From assembly GCA_011065225.1 (NCBI GenBank), contig JAAKFC010000059.1:1-8075 (forward strand): a DNA stretch of 8,075 nt, given 5' to 3'. The notes below the pieces were generated by a model. That model was not told the origin of the DNA and searched no databases. It saw nothing but the letters and a program-made list of their open reading frames with translations. Each line of letters starts with the position of its first letter. Positions within the stretch are counted from its first letter, which is position 1. The position numbers and the translations under genes were made by a program. Source of the stretch: Chlamydiota bacterium. Its GTDB lineage: Bacteria; Chlamydiota; Chlamydiia; Chlamydiales; Rhabdochlamydiaceae. Below, in pieces: positions 1 through 5,597 of the stretch.

Positions 1-196
1 TTGTTTAGGTGTTCGTGAAAGACACCTTTTTACTTGTTTGTGTGGAAACCAGCAGCACGCCGACTTGAATGCAAGTCGAAATCACTGCAGGTTTGCCTTA
101 GGCACCCCTAAGGCAACGTGCGCCGTAAATCGCACGCAGGTGGTAGTTCTAAAGGGCTAACCATAAAGCTTCCGCCTTTAGGCGGGAGTTGTTTAC
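1..196 (+). ncRNA. Probable omega RNA (reRNA) scaffold of the TnpB element, 3' part
   Basis: Within 140 bases there are four clean hairpins. They are 61-67 with 72-78 (7 bp, 4-base loop), 93-102 with 107-116 (10 bp, loop CACC), 117-122 with 131-136 (6 bp) and 169-176 with 181-188 (8 bp with one G-T pair, loop TTTA). A weaker stem pairs 141-146 with 157-163 around one bulge. In characterised TnpB systems the omega RNA overlaps the 3' end of tnpB and ends at the right end of the element, with the guide taken from the DNA just beyond. Position, strand and structure fit that here, so the guide would begin near 197. The 5' end is outside the window or undefined. The RNA itself is inferred; the hairpins are directly visible. 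Confidence 0.5.
1..196 (+). mobile_element. Right end of an IS200/IS605-type (IS605/IS1341-like) insertion sequence
   Basis: The element shows the 3' end of tnpB, then a subterminal hairpin at 169-188 (CTTCCGCC-TTTA-GGCGGGAG), then TTGTTTAC at 189-196. Single-stranded-DNA transposons of this family have no terminal inverted repeats. Instead they carry such a foot hairpin a few bases inside a short cleavage site, so the boundary is probably at or close to 196. The neighbouring sctL stop codon starts at 208 on the opposite strand, which puts the insertion right behind the secretion operon. The left end and the TAM lie outside the window. The exact boundary is an estimate. Confidence 0.62.
2..160 (+). 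CDS. tnpB: C-terminal end of IS200/IS605-family TnpB (RNA-guided nuclease), cut by the window edge
   Basis: Frame 2 is open from the left edge to TAA at 158-160 (52 codons). It reads FTCLCGNQQ (29-55) and then HADLNASRN (56-82). This is the TnpB signature: a Cys zinc ribbon followed by the third RuvC motif, whose Asp (codon 62-64) is normally the last catalytic acid. TnpB is the transposon-encoded ancestor of Cas12 that cuts DNA guided by an RNA from the element's own right end. The second Cys pair is CxC (C at 35-37 and 41-43), one residue shorter than the usual CxxC, and the first Cys pair is at or beyond the edge. This may be subgroup variation or decay. The rest of the gene lies to the left, so intactness and the presence of tnpA cannot be judged. 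Family membership rests on this motif alone, but it is supported by the right-end hairpin that follows. Confidence 0.72.
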   Translation, partial: CLGVRERHLFTCLCGNQQHADLNASRNHCRFALGTPKATCAVNRTQVVVLKG

Positions 197-205
197 TAAA
201 CTATG

Positions 206-832
206 TTACGTATTTTGCTTATATTTTTCAAAGGCCCTTTCGAGGGCTTTAAACTGATTTTCGAGCGTGGCATTGATCATTCCCCCTTCTGTTTTGATGA
301 TGCAACCGCCGGGAGTTATATCACTTTTTTCTTGCACGGTCAAAATCTCTGCTTGCTGCAAGATTTCTTTGAGCTTGGGTCTATGGGCATCGAGATATTT
401 TTTATCTTCTTTGCTTACAAAGATGGTGATCTGATGGCTTTCCGCGATGGGGGCAATTGCTTGCATCACAATGTCCACAATGGTCTCGGGAAATGTTTCT
501 AATTCTTTTCCAACAATTCGTTTGACTGCTTTTAGGGCAATGGGAAGCACCATTTGCTGCAAATTGAGACGAATCGTCTTTAATTGCTCATTTAAAAAGA
601 AAATCTGTTCATTGAATTTTTCAAGACCCTCTTCAAAACCCTTCTCTTTGGCTTTTTCGCGAAGGCCTTCACATTCCTTTTCGGTGTTTTCGAGGAATTT
701 TTCTGCATCTTCACGTGCCTTTTCAAGTACTTCTATCGCCTTCACAAGCTTGCTATAATCGTTTGCCGCAATCACTTTTTCATCAGAGGACGGGTGGAGA
801 TCTCCTTGGTAGAGAAGCGAAAACCATTTCAT
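206..832 (-). CDS. sctL: Type III secretion stator protein SctL (YscL/CdsL family)
   Basis: A 208-residue cytosolic protein of the FliH/YscL family. SctL bridges the export ATPase SctN to the sorting-platform protein SctQ and regulates the ATPase. Residues 28-95 are Lys/Glu-rich heptad-like helix (EKAREDAEKFLENTEKE and onward). The second half has the family's globular domain: a KRIVGKELE helix at 104-112, PETIVDIV at 115-122 and DITPGGCIIKTEGG at 171-184, which resembles the DVTPGGCIIET segment of chlamydial CdsL as I recall it. Length is close to the roughly 220 residues of chlamydial homologues. The start is well fixed: AGGAGG at 839-844 lies 6 bases before the ATG, and the ATG overlaps the upstream stop codon as ATGA, indicating translational coupling. 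In Chlamydia the next gene is sctR; here a transposon end follows instead. Confidence 0.9.
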   Translation of the reverse strand: MKWFSLLYQGDLHPSSDEKVIAANDYSKLVKAIEVLEKAREDAEKFLENTEKECEGLREKAKEKGFEEGLEKFNEQIFFLNEQLKTIRLNLQQMVLPIALKAVKRIVGKELETFPETIVDIVMQAIAPIAESHQITIFVSKEDKKYLDAHRPKLKEILQQAEILTVQEKSDITPGGCIIKTEGGMINATLENQFKALERAFEKYKQNT

Positions 833-1680
833 GATTCGCCTCCTGGTTTGAAAAATTGTAAGATTTTATCGATTTGTCCCAAGAGAATTTCCCCGGCGCG
901 CGCATGCGTGGGTTTTTCAATGAATTTAAGAACCATGTTGCCGATGTGCATGTCGAGGGCATGAGTGAGATACCAAGTCAAGCTTTCAGAGGCTTCATAG
1001 AGAACATGGGCAAGGCGATTTGCTCCTCTTTCTTCGAGAATTTTGTGCAGCTGCTCTTTGCTCCCATCCCATTTGCCGAGAAAAAGGCGTTGAAATACAA
1101 GCGGCTCACGATGCAGGACTAGAGCATTGAGGTATTCTCCTTCTTTTTTCGATACGCTCGCAAAAATCTTTTTGAGTTCTTTGGTGTCGATGATCTGTCG
1201 CATTTCAAAAGAGAGATCATGTAGTCCTAAATAGCTGATCAATTTCGCTAAATGATCGGAAGAGAGGCCTAAAAGTCGATTGAGAGAATTTTCAGGCAGA
1301 AAAGCAAAAGGTACGAGCTCTTTGTTTTGTCTTATGTAAGAAAGAAGCATACTGCGAAGGGCTTTTCTCGATATTTTGGGAAGGGTAGGAAAGTGATTTT
1401 CAAAGCCAAGTAGCTTCTCAAGCCCATGGGCCTGTGTGGGCTTTAGTACAGAGATAAAAGAGCGGATTTCTCCCTCTGTTAGCGTGCGCAAATAAGGAGC
1501 AAGCCAAGTGAAATGGAGGTGATCGAGCAGGTCCCACTGCAAATGCTCTCCCTTCAAAGGCGTAGGGGAGGGAAGCTGCTGATAGAGTACTTGATCATCC
1601 CGAGGCAAAAGAGCAACAAGAGCTTCTTGCCGATCAGGTGGAATCAATCCTTTACAAACCATTAGTGTTGTAGGTTTCAT
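829..1680 (-). CDS. T3SS-associated helical protein in the SctK position (Chlamydia CT560-like)
   Basis: A 283-residue, mostly helical, Leu-rich protein with no signal peptide or membrane segment. It sits between sctJ and sctL, where Yersinia has yscK and Chlamydia trachomatis has CT560. That makes a cytosolic accessory of the sorting platform (SctK-like) the best guess, but this rests on position and general character; I see no diagnostic motif. Recognisable stretches are QWDLLDHLHFTWLAPYLRTL at 48-67, LLGLSSDHLAKLISYLG at 136-152 and HREPLVFQRLFLGKWDG at 190-206. The start lies 10 bases after the sctJ stop with no clear Shine-Dalgarno, so coupling to sctJ is likely; Met7 (1660-1662) is an alternative start but also lacks one. 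The stop overlaps sctL by ATGA. Confidence is high that it is a real gene of the operon and moderate for the SctK role. Confidence 0.72.
   Translation of the reverse strand: MKPTTLMVCKGLIPPDRQEALVALLPRDDQVLYQQLPSPTPLKGEHLQWDLLDHLHFTWLAPYLRTLTEGEIRSFISVLKPTQAHGLEKLLGFENHFPTLPKISRKALRSMLLSYIRQNKELVPFAFLPENSLNRLLGLSSDHLAKLISYLGLHDLSFEMRQIIDTKELKKIFASVSKKEGEYLNALVLHREPLVFQRLFLGKWDGSKEQLHKILEERGANRLAHVLYEASESLTWYLTHALDMHIGNMVLKFIEKPTHARAGEILLGQIDKILQFFKPGGES
839..844 (-). promoter_or_regulatory. Strong ribosome binding site of sctL
   Basis: The minus strand reads AGGAGG, then six bases, then the sctL ATG. It lies inside the last codons of the preceding gene and is the best Shine-Dalgarno in the T3SS cluster, so sctL may be translated more efficiently than the gene before it. 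Confidence 0.75.
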
Positions 1681-1690
1681 AATGATAGGT

Positions 1691-2605
1691 TCATGGGGTT
1701 TCAGAAGGGGGTTCTTCTTCCTTTTCTTTATTATTTCGGAAAGGGATAGGGCTAAAGAGTTTTTTCATCCCTTTCTTGCGCAACAAGGGATAAAACTTCC
1801 AAAACATCCAGCCACCGATCACAGCAAAGAAGATCATCCCAAAAATCAAGAGGAAAAAGAGAGTGCGGAAACGGCTGGCAGAACCTTTGCTCATGACGAT
1901 AGACCAAATACTCACATATTCTTTGGCCTTAGGGGTGATGTCTTCAGTTGTCTCCTTAAGCGTGATATCAGTGAAACGAGAGAGATCGGAAATCACGGTC
2001 ACGTTATTGATATCAAGTCCTGCAATACTCCCAGATAAAAGGCGTTTGATTTTGGTGACGAGATGGCTATTGGGATCATCGAGAATGCCATTGTGTTTGA
2101 CGAAAACAGCGGCTGTGATTCTTTTCTTTTGCGCCGTCTCTGCTCCAGGAATAATGACGCCTTCTTCTTGGGGAATAGAGAGTTCGACATTGGCATCGAT
2201 GACACCATCGATTTTACGAATGGTTCCTGCAAGTTGCGCCGCAAGACCTGCTTGAAATCGGATATTCTCTTCACGTTCAGAAGAAATCAAACCCGTTTTG
2301 GCAAAGATTTCGAGTAGACTAGTAGCTTTTTTGCGAGGCAATCCATTGCGATTGAGAATAGCCATGGCCTCGACTTCTTGTTTTTCGTCAACTGCAATAC
2401 TCCATTTGGTGCCTTCTGCTTCTGCAACAGGGCCTGCAGCTGTAGTGGACTGAATCTTTTCTGATGGGATTCCTTTGCTGGCGAGAAAAACAACAATTTC
2501 ATTGGCTTCCCGCTCAGGAATATCATTGACAATCGTCAATCTCTTTTCGCATCCAGTCAAAAACAAGAGTGAAAGAAAAATGAATAACGTTGCAATCGAT
2601 TTCAT
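1691..2605 (-). CDS. sctJ: Type III secretion inner-membrane ring lipoprotein SctJ (YscJ/CdsJ)
   Basis: SctJ forms the inner-membrane (MS-like) ring of the injectisome with SctD. From the chosen start (304 residues) there is a lipoprotein signal peptide, MKSIATLFIFLSLLFLTGC, with lipobox LTGC and Cys19 as the lipidated residue. The YscJ/FliF ring-building domain follows, including NDIPEREANEIVVFLASKGI near residues 27-46, RNGLPRKKATSL and AGLAAQLAGTIRKIDGVIDA. A transmembrane helix at about 248-270 precedes a Lys/Glu-rich cytosolic tail. An in-frame ATG three codons upstream (2612-2614, MHVMKS) is possible. I prefer 2605 because AAGGA at 2614-2618 is 8 bases before it, whereas it abuts or overlaps the upstream ATG, and because the signal peptide then begins with the usual Met-Lys. 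It is the first gene of the three-gene T3SS run. Confidence 0.93.
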   Translation of the reverse strand: MKSIATLFIFLSLLFLTGCEKRLTIVNDIPEREANEIVVFLASKGIPSEKIQSTTAAGPVAEAEGTKWSIAVDEKQEVEAMAILNRNGLPRKKATSLLEIFAKTGLISSEREENIRFQAGLAAQLAGTIRKIDGVIDANVELSIPQEEGVIIPGAETAQKKRITAAVFVKHNGILDDPNSHLVTKIKRLLSGSIAGLDINNVTVISDLSRFTDITLKETTEDITPKAKEYVSIWSIVMSKGSASRFRTLFFLLIFGMIFFAVIGGWMFWKFYPLLRKKGMKKLFSPIPFRNNKEKEEEPPSETP

Positions 2606-2613
2606 CACGTGCA

Positions 2614-2618
2614 TCCTT
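2614..2618 (-). promoter_or_regulatory. Ribosome binding site that selects the sctJ start
   Basis: AAGGA on the minus strand, 8 bases before the ATG at 2603-2605. The alternative ATG at 2612-2614 overlaps its last base and so could not use it. Confidence 0.6.
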
Positions 2619-2623
2619 AATCT

Positions 2624-2640
2624 GGTCCAATTACAGGACC
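2624..2640. repeat. Inverted repeat GGTCC-N7-GGACC centred on the sctJ -10 box
   Basis: Five-base perfect arms at 2624-2628 and 2636-2640 flank the 7-base spacer that holds the candidate -10 hexamer. It could be an operator or a short RNA hairpin. Five-base arms can occur by chance, so the position is the main argument. Confidence 0.35.
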
Positions 2641-2658
2641 CACATCCTAAGAATGCAA
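2630..2658 (-). promoter_or_regulatory. Candidate sigma-70-type (chlamydial sigma-66) promoter of sctJ
   Basis: On the minus strand TTGCAT (2653-2658) is followed after exactly 17 bases by TGTAAT (2630-2635). The -10 matches the consensus at 5 of 6 positions and the -35 at 3 of 6. Transcription would begin near 2622-2623, about 18 bases before the preferred sctJ start. An inverted repeat GGTCC-N7-GGACC (2624-2640) brackets the -10 box. The gap to the upstream glycosyltransferase stop is only about 60 bases, so read-through is also possible. Confidence 0.42.
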
Positions 2659-2668
2659 GAGAAGAGAA

Positions 2669-3643
2669 TTAATCGCAATTCATGAAATTTTTTGAACGTC
2701 CAGCATAAAAGCGTTTAAAGAGATAATCTTCCATGCCGCAAAGGGCTGCATCGATCTGCTGAATCCGCACCTTGTTGCGCTGGGTATCTTTCCCAGCGCA
2801 CTTTTGCAAAAGGAGTTGGACTTTTCGCATTTGTTTCGAAAAGAAAAAAGCTGAGAATTTTCCCCCTAAAAGGCGAGCAAAATAAAAAAACCTTCTCACT
2901 CCTGAAAAATTTTTCTCAATCCAAAGAAGACGACCTCGCCAAACAAAATAGGCTGCGTGGGGTTTACCACCCGTAAAAGAAGCCGAGATCTTGTGCCACA
3001 CTTTTGCCTCGGGACAATTTTTCACCAAAAAACCAGCTCGCCGAGCCCGGAAACAGAAATCTGCCTCTTCCCAAAAGAGAAAAAATCGAGGGTCAAAAAG
3101 CCCCACTTTTTCGAGAACCTCTCGCCGCATCATCAGAGCAGCTCCGCAGACATAGTCGAGTTCTTTTGAAGAGCTGTACTCTTCTCCATCGATTGCCCGG
3201 TAACCGACATAGTCAAAGTCTATTTTCTTTGGGTTCCATAGACCTCCAAGGTGATCGAGCCTGTTTGGCTCGTCCATTCGATAGATCTTGGCGCCAAGTA
3301 TGCCGACTTTTTCTTCAGAAAACCCAGAGAGAAACGCCTCCACAATTCCCGGATCGACCACTGTGTCATTGTTGAGAACGAATACAAAATCAAATTCTTC
3401 TTTGAGAGCAATCTCGATACCCACATTATTGCCCCCGGCGTAGCCAAGGTTGACTTTCGTTTCAATTAGGCGAAGGGTGGGAAATTCCTTTCGAAAAACT
3501 TCCTTAGAGCCATCGGTTGAGCCATTATCAATAATAAAAATTTCGATGTGGGGATATGTAAGTGCTTGTAAAGAGATGAGGCACTTTCGCGTGTCTTCTT
3601 TTCCATTCCAATTGAGAACAATAATGGCTACATGCTTAGACAT
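2669..3643 (-). CDS. Family 2 glycosyltransferase, rhamnosyltransferase (WbbL)-like
   Basis: A 324-residue GT-A fold enzyme that probably transfers a sugar from a nucleotide sugar to a surface glycan or lipid acceptor on the cytosolic face of the membrane. The start VAIIVLNWNG (5-14) is the usual first strand. DNGSTDGS at 39-46 binds the nucleotide, NLGYAGGNNVGI at 65-76 is typical of the WbbL/rhamnosyl group, NNDT at 91-94 stands in for the metal-binding DxD, and FLFWEEADFCFRARRAGF at 188-205 carries the acidic catalytic region. No transmembrane segments are obvious, although the basic and aromatic segment at 233-270 may touch the membrane. The donor sugar cannot be read from sequence. The ATG overlaps the end of the upstream PyrE-like gene by 8 bases and lacks a clear Shine-Dalgarno, so it is probably translated by coupling. 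Confidence 0.88.
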   Translation of the reverse strand: MSKHVAIIVLNWNGKEDTRKCLISLQALTYPHIEIFIIDNGSTDGSKEVFRKEFPTLRLIETKVNLGYAGGNNVGIEIALKEEFDFVFVLNNDTVVDPGIVEAFLSGFSEEKVGILGAKIYRMDEPNRLDHLGGLWNPKKIDFDYVGYRAIDGEEYSSSKELDYVCGAALMMRREVLEKVGLFDPRFFLFWEEADFCFRARRAGFLVKNCPEAKVWHKISASFTGGKPHAAYFVWRGRLLWIEKNFSGVRRFFYFARLLGGKFSAFFFSKQMRKVQLLLQKCAGKDTQRNKVRIQQIDAALCGMEDYLFKRFYAGRSKNFMNCD

Positions 3644-4199
3644 TTTCTAAAAAGTCGCTGGCTAGCTTAAAATTATCTCCTGCAAGCTTTTTGGCATCAA
3701 AAAGAGTTTGCAGAACTTCAGGCATTCCAATTACAGCGTGTGCGACATAGCCACGCCCTTTGATCTTTTTCTTTGCCCCCAGCCCTAAGTCGAGAAACGT
3801 GAGTACATCGCGCACTTTGATCCCTTCCTCTTCGAGCGTTTCAATTGTATCGAGAGTATGCGCTGCTGACAAATGCATATCTTGAAGGACGAGACATTTC
3901 TGTCCCGTCTTATATATCCCTTCGACATGACCCTCATGGAGCGCCACAAGGGGAAGCTCCTGCTCCCAAGCGAGGTAGGTGGCAATACAGCTTGCCGTAA
4001 TAGGGACGCCGCAGAGCAGATCAAACGAGAGATGCATGGCTTTTTCCCAAAAACAGGTGCACAACTCTTTGGCAACTTGAGGATGAGAAATCACCCCTTT
4101 CAGATCAATTTGAAAGGGAGAGAGAAAATCCTTTTTGATTTCAAAACTTCCAAATTTAATTGCGCCAATGGCGTGTAATTTTAGAATCAATTCTTGCAT
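3636..4199 (-). CDS. PyrE-like (orotate phosphoribosyltransferase family) protein lacking catalytic motifs
   Basis: A 187-residue protein that follows the OPRTase fold over its whole length: IGAIKFGSFEIKKDFLSPFQIDL (11-33, split here as the N-terminal orotate/ribose segment), FDLLCGVPITASCIATYL (59-76), TIETLEEEGIKVRDVLTFLD (118-137) and a C-terminal FLENV like human UMPS. The active-site pieces are gone. The flexible loop (canonical RRKExKxYG) is missing, because PLVAL at 83-87 runs almost straight into HVEGIYKTGQKC, about eight residues shorter than human UMPS. The PRPP loop, normally EDVxTxGxS, reads QDMHLSAAH at 106-114. The conserved Arg after LD (LDREQGG) is replaced: LDLGLG at 136-141. 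Orotate transfer is therefore unlikely, and a binding or regulatory role, or decay, is more probable. AGGA at 4207-4210 gives a Shine-Dalgarno with 7-base spacing. The gene follows the Inc-like gene by 12 bases and overlaps the glycosyltransferase. Confidence 0.75.
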   Translation of the reverse strand: MQELILKLHAIGAIKFGSFEIKKDFLSPFQIDLKGVISHPQVAKELCTCFWEKAMHLSFDLLCGVPITASCIATYLAWEQELPLVALHEGHVEGIYKTGQKCLVLQDMHLSAAHTLDTIETLEEEGIKVRDVLTFLDLGLGAKKKIKGRGYVAHAVIGMPEVLQTLFDAKKLAGDNFKLASDFLENV

Positions 4200-4211
4200 T
4201 GAGTTTTCCTA

Positions 4212-5519
4212 TTAAAATTTTTCCATTGCATTTGCCATAGCATCTGTTCCTGGGGAGTCGAAAGTAACGACTTTTCGTGTTTTTACTAACTTTTTTGGTG
4301 AGTTTGTTAGAGAGGGTATTGGAGAAAGATTTGGAGTATTTGATGTCGATTCAAAAGAGGTATCTGGTGTCAAATCTACAGAGGTATTTGGTGTCAAATC
4401 TACAGAGTTATCTAGAGTGCTATCTATTTTCGAATTTGAAGTTGTGGGAGTACTATGTACAGAATTCTCGGATTCAAAATAGAGATCATTTACATGTCCG
4501 GTGAGTCGATTAACTGCTTTTACAAGAGAAAAGAGGGGATGGTTATTATCGTTTAATTGATATTCAACAAGAGGTTCATTAGAGCTTTTGCCTCCAGTTC
4601 CCAAAAGTTTGCGAGCTTTCTTAATAGCTGATAAAAGCTGTGGGACCCCATTTACTGCTTCGGCATATTTTGTTCTCGCCTTCGTCAATTTTGTTTCTAG
4701 TTTCTCAATCTGTTTTTTGGATTGCTCTTCTTGTGTCTGAGATGTGCTAAGTGCTTCTTGTAATTGAGCGTCTAATTTTTTCAGTTTCTTTTCTGCACTT
4801 CTAAATTTTTGGTTTTTAGCTTTTAGCTGGGATTGTATTTCTTCAGTAGCTTTTTGCAGATCTTCCTGATGCTTTTGCTGAATCTTTTCAAGGTCCTTAT
4901 GTGCTTTATTAAGCTGTGAGGTCAAGTTCTGAATTTGGTTTTCATTATTTTGTCCTTTTTGAGAGGCTTCTTCTTTTTCAGAAAGCTGTCTTTGGAGATC
5001 GTTACATTCTCTTTTTGTCGTCTCAAGCTCGTCTGTTTGTTTTTTCAATTGCTGCCGAAGTTGATTTAATTGGGTATCATCTGAGGGTTTAGGCTCTTGG
5101 ATTTTTGTTTGGATAGTTTGTACAAGAGCTTGAAAAGTTTCTGCAGGCGTGGCTTTTTCCTTTGTGTCCGGAACGAGATTTTGTATTTTTGAAATGACTA
5201 TATTCCAAACTTCTCGAACACGAGTATTCGTTTCTGTTTTTTGCGTTTGAATGCGGACTCTTTCTTGATGGATGTTATACCCTTCTCTCAATGTAAAAAG
5301 AGTAAACCCGCCTCCTCCAAAGCCCCAAATCCAAAAAGGAGCATCTTCTGATCCAATATGGAAAACTTTAAGTACAACTCCTGTTGCTATGGAAACTAAG
5401 ACCCCAAACACTCCCACTCCAAGTCCAATTTTTAGATCTCTTCTCACGGTCTCTACTGGGTATTGCTGCGAATTGATGGATGATCCATTTGGCTGAAGTA
5501 ATGGGGTGTTTTGGTCCAT
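4212..5519 (-). CDS. Candidate inclusion-membrane-type protein: N-terminal TM hairpin, long coiled coil, Ser/Thr repeat tail
   Basis: A 435-residue protein of no recognised family. A polar Asn/Gln/Ser-rich N-terminus (1-29), compatible with a type III secretion signal, precedes two hydrophobic segments at about 31-53 and 60-77 with a very short loop between them. This is the bilobed hydrophobic layout of chlamydial Inc proteins. Residues 148-290 are Gln/Lys/Glu-rich with heptad character and should form a long coiled coil. Residues 350-408 are Ser/Thr/Asn/Asp-rich and contain 8-residue repeats (SVDLTPNT, SVDLTPDT and two diverged copies, 364-395). The tail is KKLVKTRKVVTF followed by AMANAMEKF. 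AGGAGA at 5528-5533 lies 8 bases before the ATG. It is the first gene of the unit with the PyrE-like and GT2 genes. Being an Inc protein is an inference from topology; a generic coiled-coil membrane protein cannot be excluded. Confidence 0.72.
   Translation of the reverse strand: MDQNTPLLQPNGSSINSQQYPVETVRRDLKIGLGVGVFGVLVSIATGVVLKVFHIGSEDAPFWIWGFGGGGFTLFTLREGYNIHQERVRIQTQKTETNTRVREVWNIVISKIQNLVPDTKEKATPAETFQALVQTIQTKIQEPKPSDDTQLNQLRQQLKKQTDELETTKRECNDLQRQLSEKEEASQKGQNNENQIQNLTSQLNKAHKDLEKIQQKHQEDLQKATEEIQSQLKAKNQKFRSAEKKLKKLDAQLQEALSTSQTQEEQSKKQIEKLETKLTKARTKYAEAVNGVPQLLSAIKKARKLLGTGGKSSNEPLVEYQLNDNNHPLFSLVKAVNRLTGHVNDLYFESENSVHSTPTTSNSKIDSTLDNSVDLTPNTSVDLTPDTSFESTSNTPNLSPIPSLTNSPKKLVKTRKVVTFDSPGTDAMANAMEKF
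4333..4428. repeat. Four tandem 24-bp units inside the coiled-coil gene
   Basis: Units run 4333-4356, 4357-4380, 4381-4404 and 4405-4428. The central two differ at 1 of 24 bases, and each outer one matches the second unit at 16 of 24. Each unit encodes 8 residues of the Ser/Thr-rich tail (pattern SVDLTPxT). The near-identity of the middle pair suggests a recent duplication and possible length variation between strains. Confidence 0.8.
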
Positions 5520-5597
5520 TTTTCAAATCTCCTAGTTGTTTTTAATGAATTTTTTTGTTACCCTCTGCCCGTTTTACATAAACAAAGGAAAGAAAAA
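5520..5597. promoter_or_regulatory. Divergent intergenic region between two Inc-like genes
   Basis: These 78 AT-rich bases must hold the promoters of both the minus-strand coiled-coil gene and the plus-strand gene, unless either is read through. TACATA at 5575-5580 is the best plus-strand -10 candidate, but it has only poor T-rich matches for a -35 and would start transcription at the ribosome binding site. No convincing minus-strand box was found. The region is called from the divergent layout, not from strong boxes. Confidence 0.35.
5585..5590 (+). promoter_or_regulatory. Ribosome binding site deciding the start of the plus-strand Inc-like gene
   Basis: AAGGAA lies 7 bases before ATG 5598-5600. 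The longer open frame starting at 5511 has no such site and would overlap the start of the divergent gene, so 5598 is preferred. Confidence 0.65.

Noticed and set aside
7..31. Hairpin (7-12 with 22-27) followed by TTTTT on the + strand, like an intrinsic terminator
   Set aside because: It lies inside the open tnpB frame, encoding the segment before and at the zinc ribbon, and the stem is only 6 bp. It is more likely coding or omega RNA structure than a terminator.
203..502. Plus-strand open frame of 99 codons
   Set aside because: Antisense to sctL, whose family motifs and ribosome site are clear; no Shine-Dalgarno or recognisable product.
1682..2038. Plus-strand open frame of 118 codons
   Set aside because: Opposite to sctJ with composition of a reverse-frame shadow; no start signal.
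4333..4428. CRISPR-like array
   Set aside because: Units are directly adjacent with no spacers and encode in-frame peptide repeats; no cas genes are present.
4277..4504. Plus-strand frame with repeated YLVSNLQ peptides
   Set aside because: The repetition comes from the 24-bp units of the real minus-strand gene; no start signal and no independent evidence of coding.
5511..5597. 29-codon upstream extension of the plus-strand Inc-like gene
   Set aside because: It overlaps the start codon and ribosome site region of the divergent gene and has no Shine-Dalgarno, whereas ATG 5598 does.
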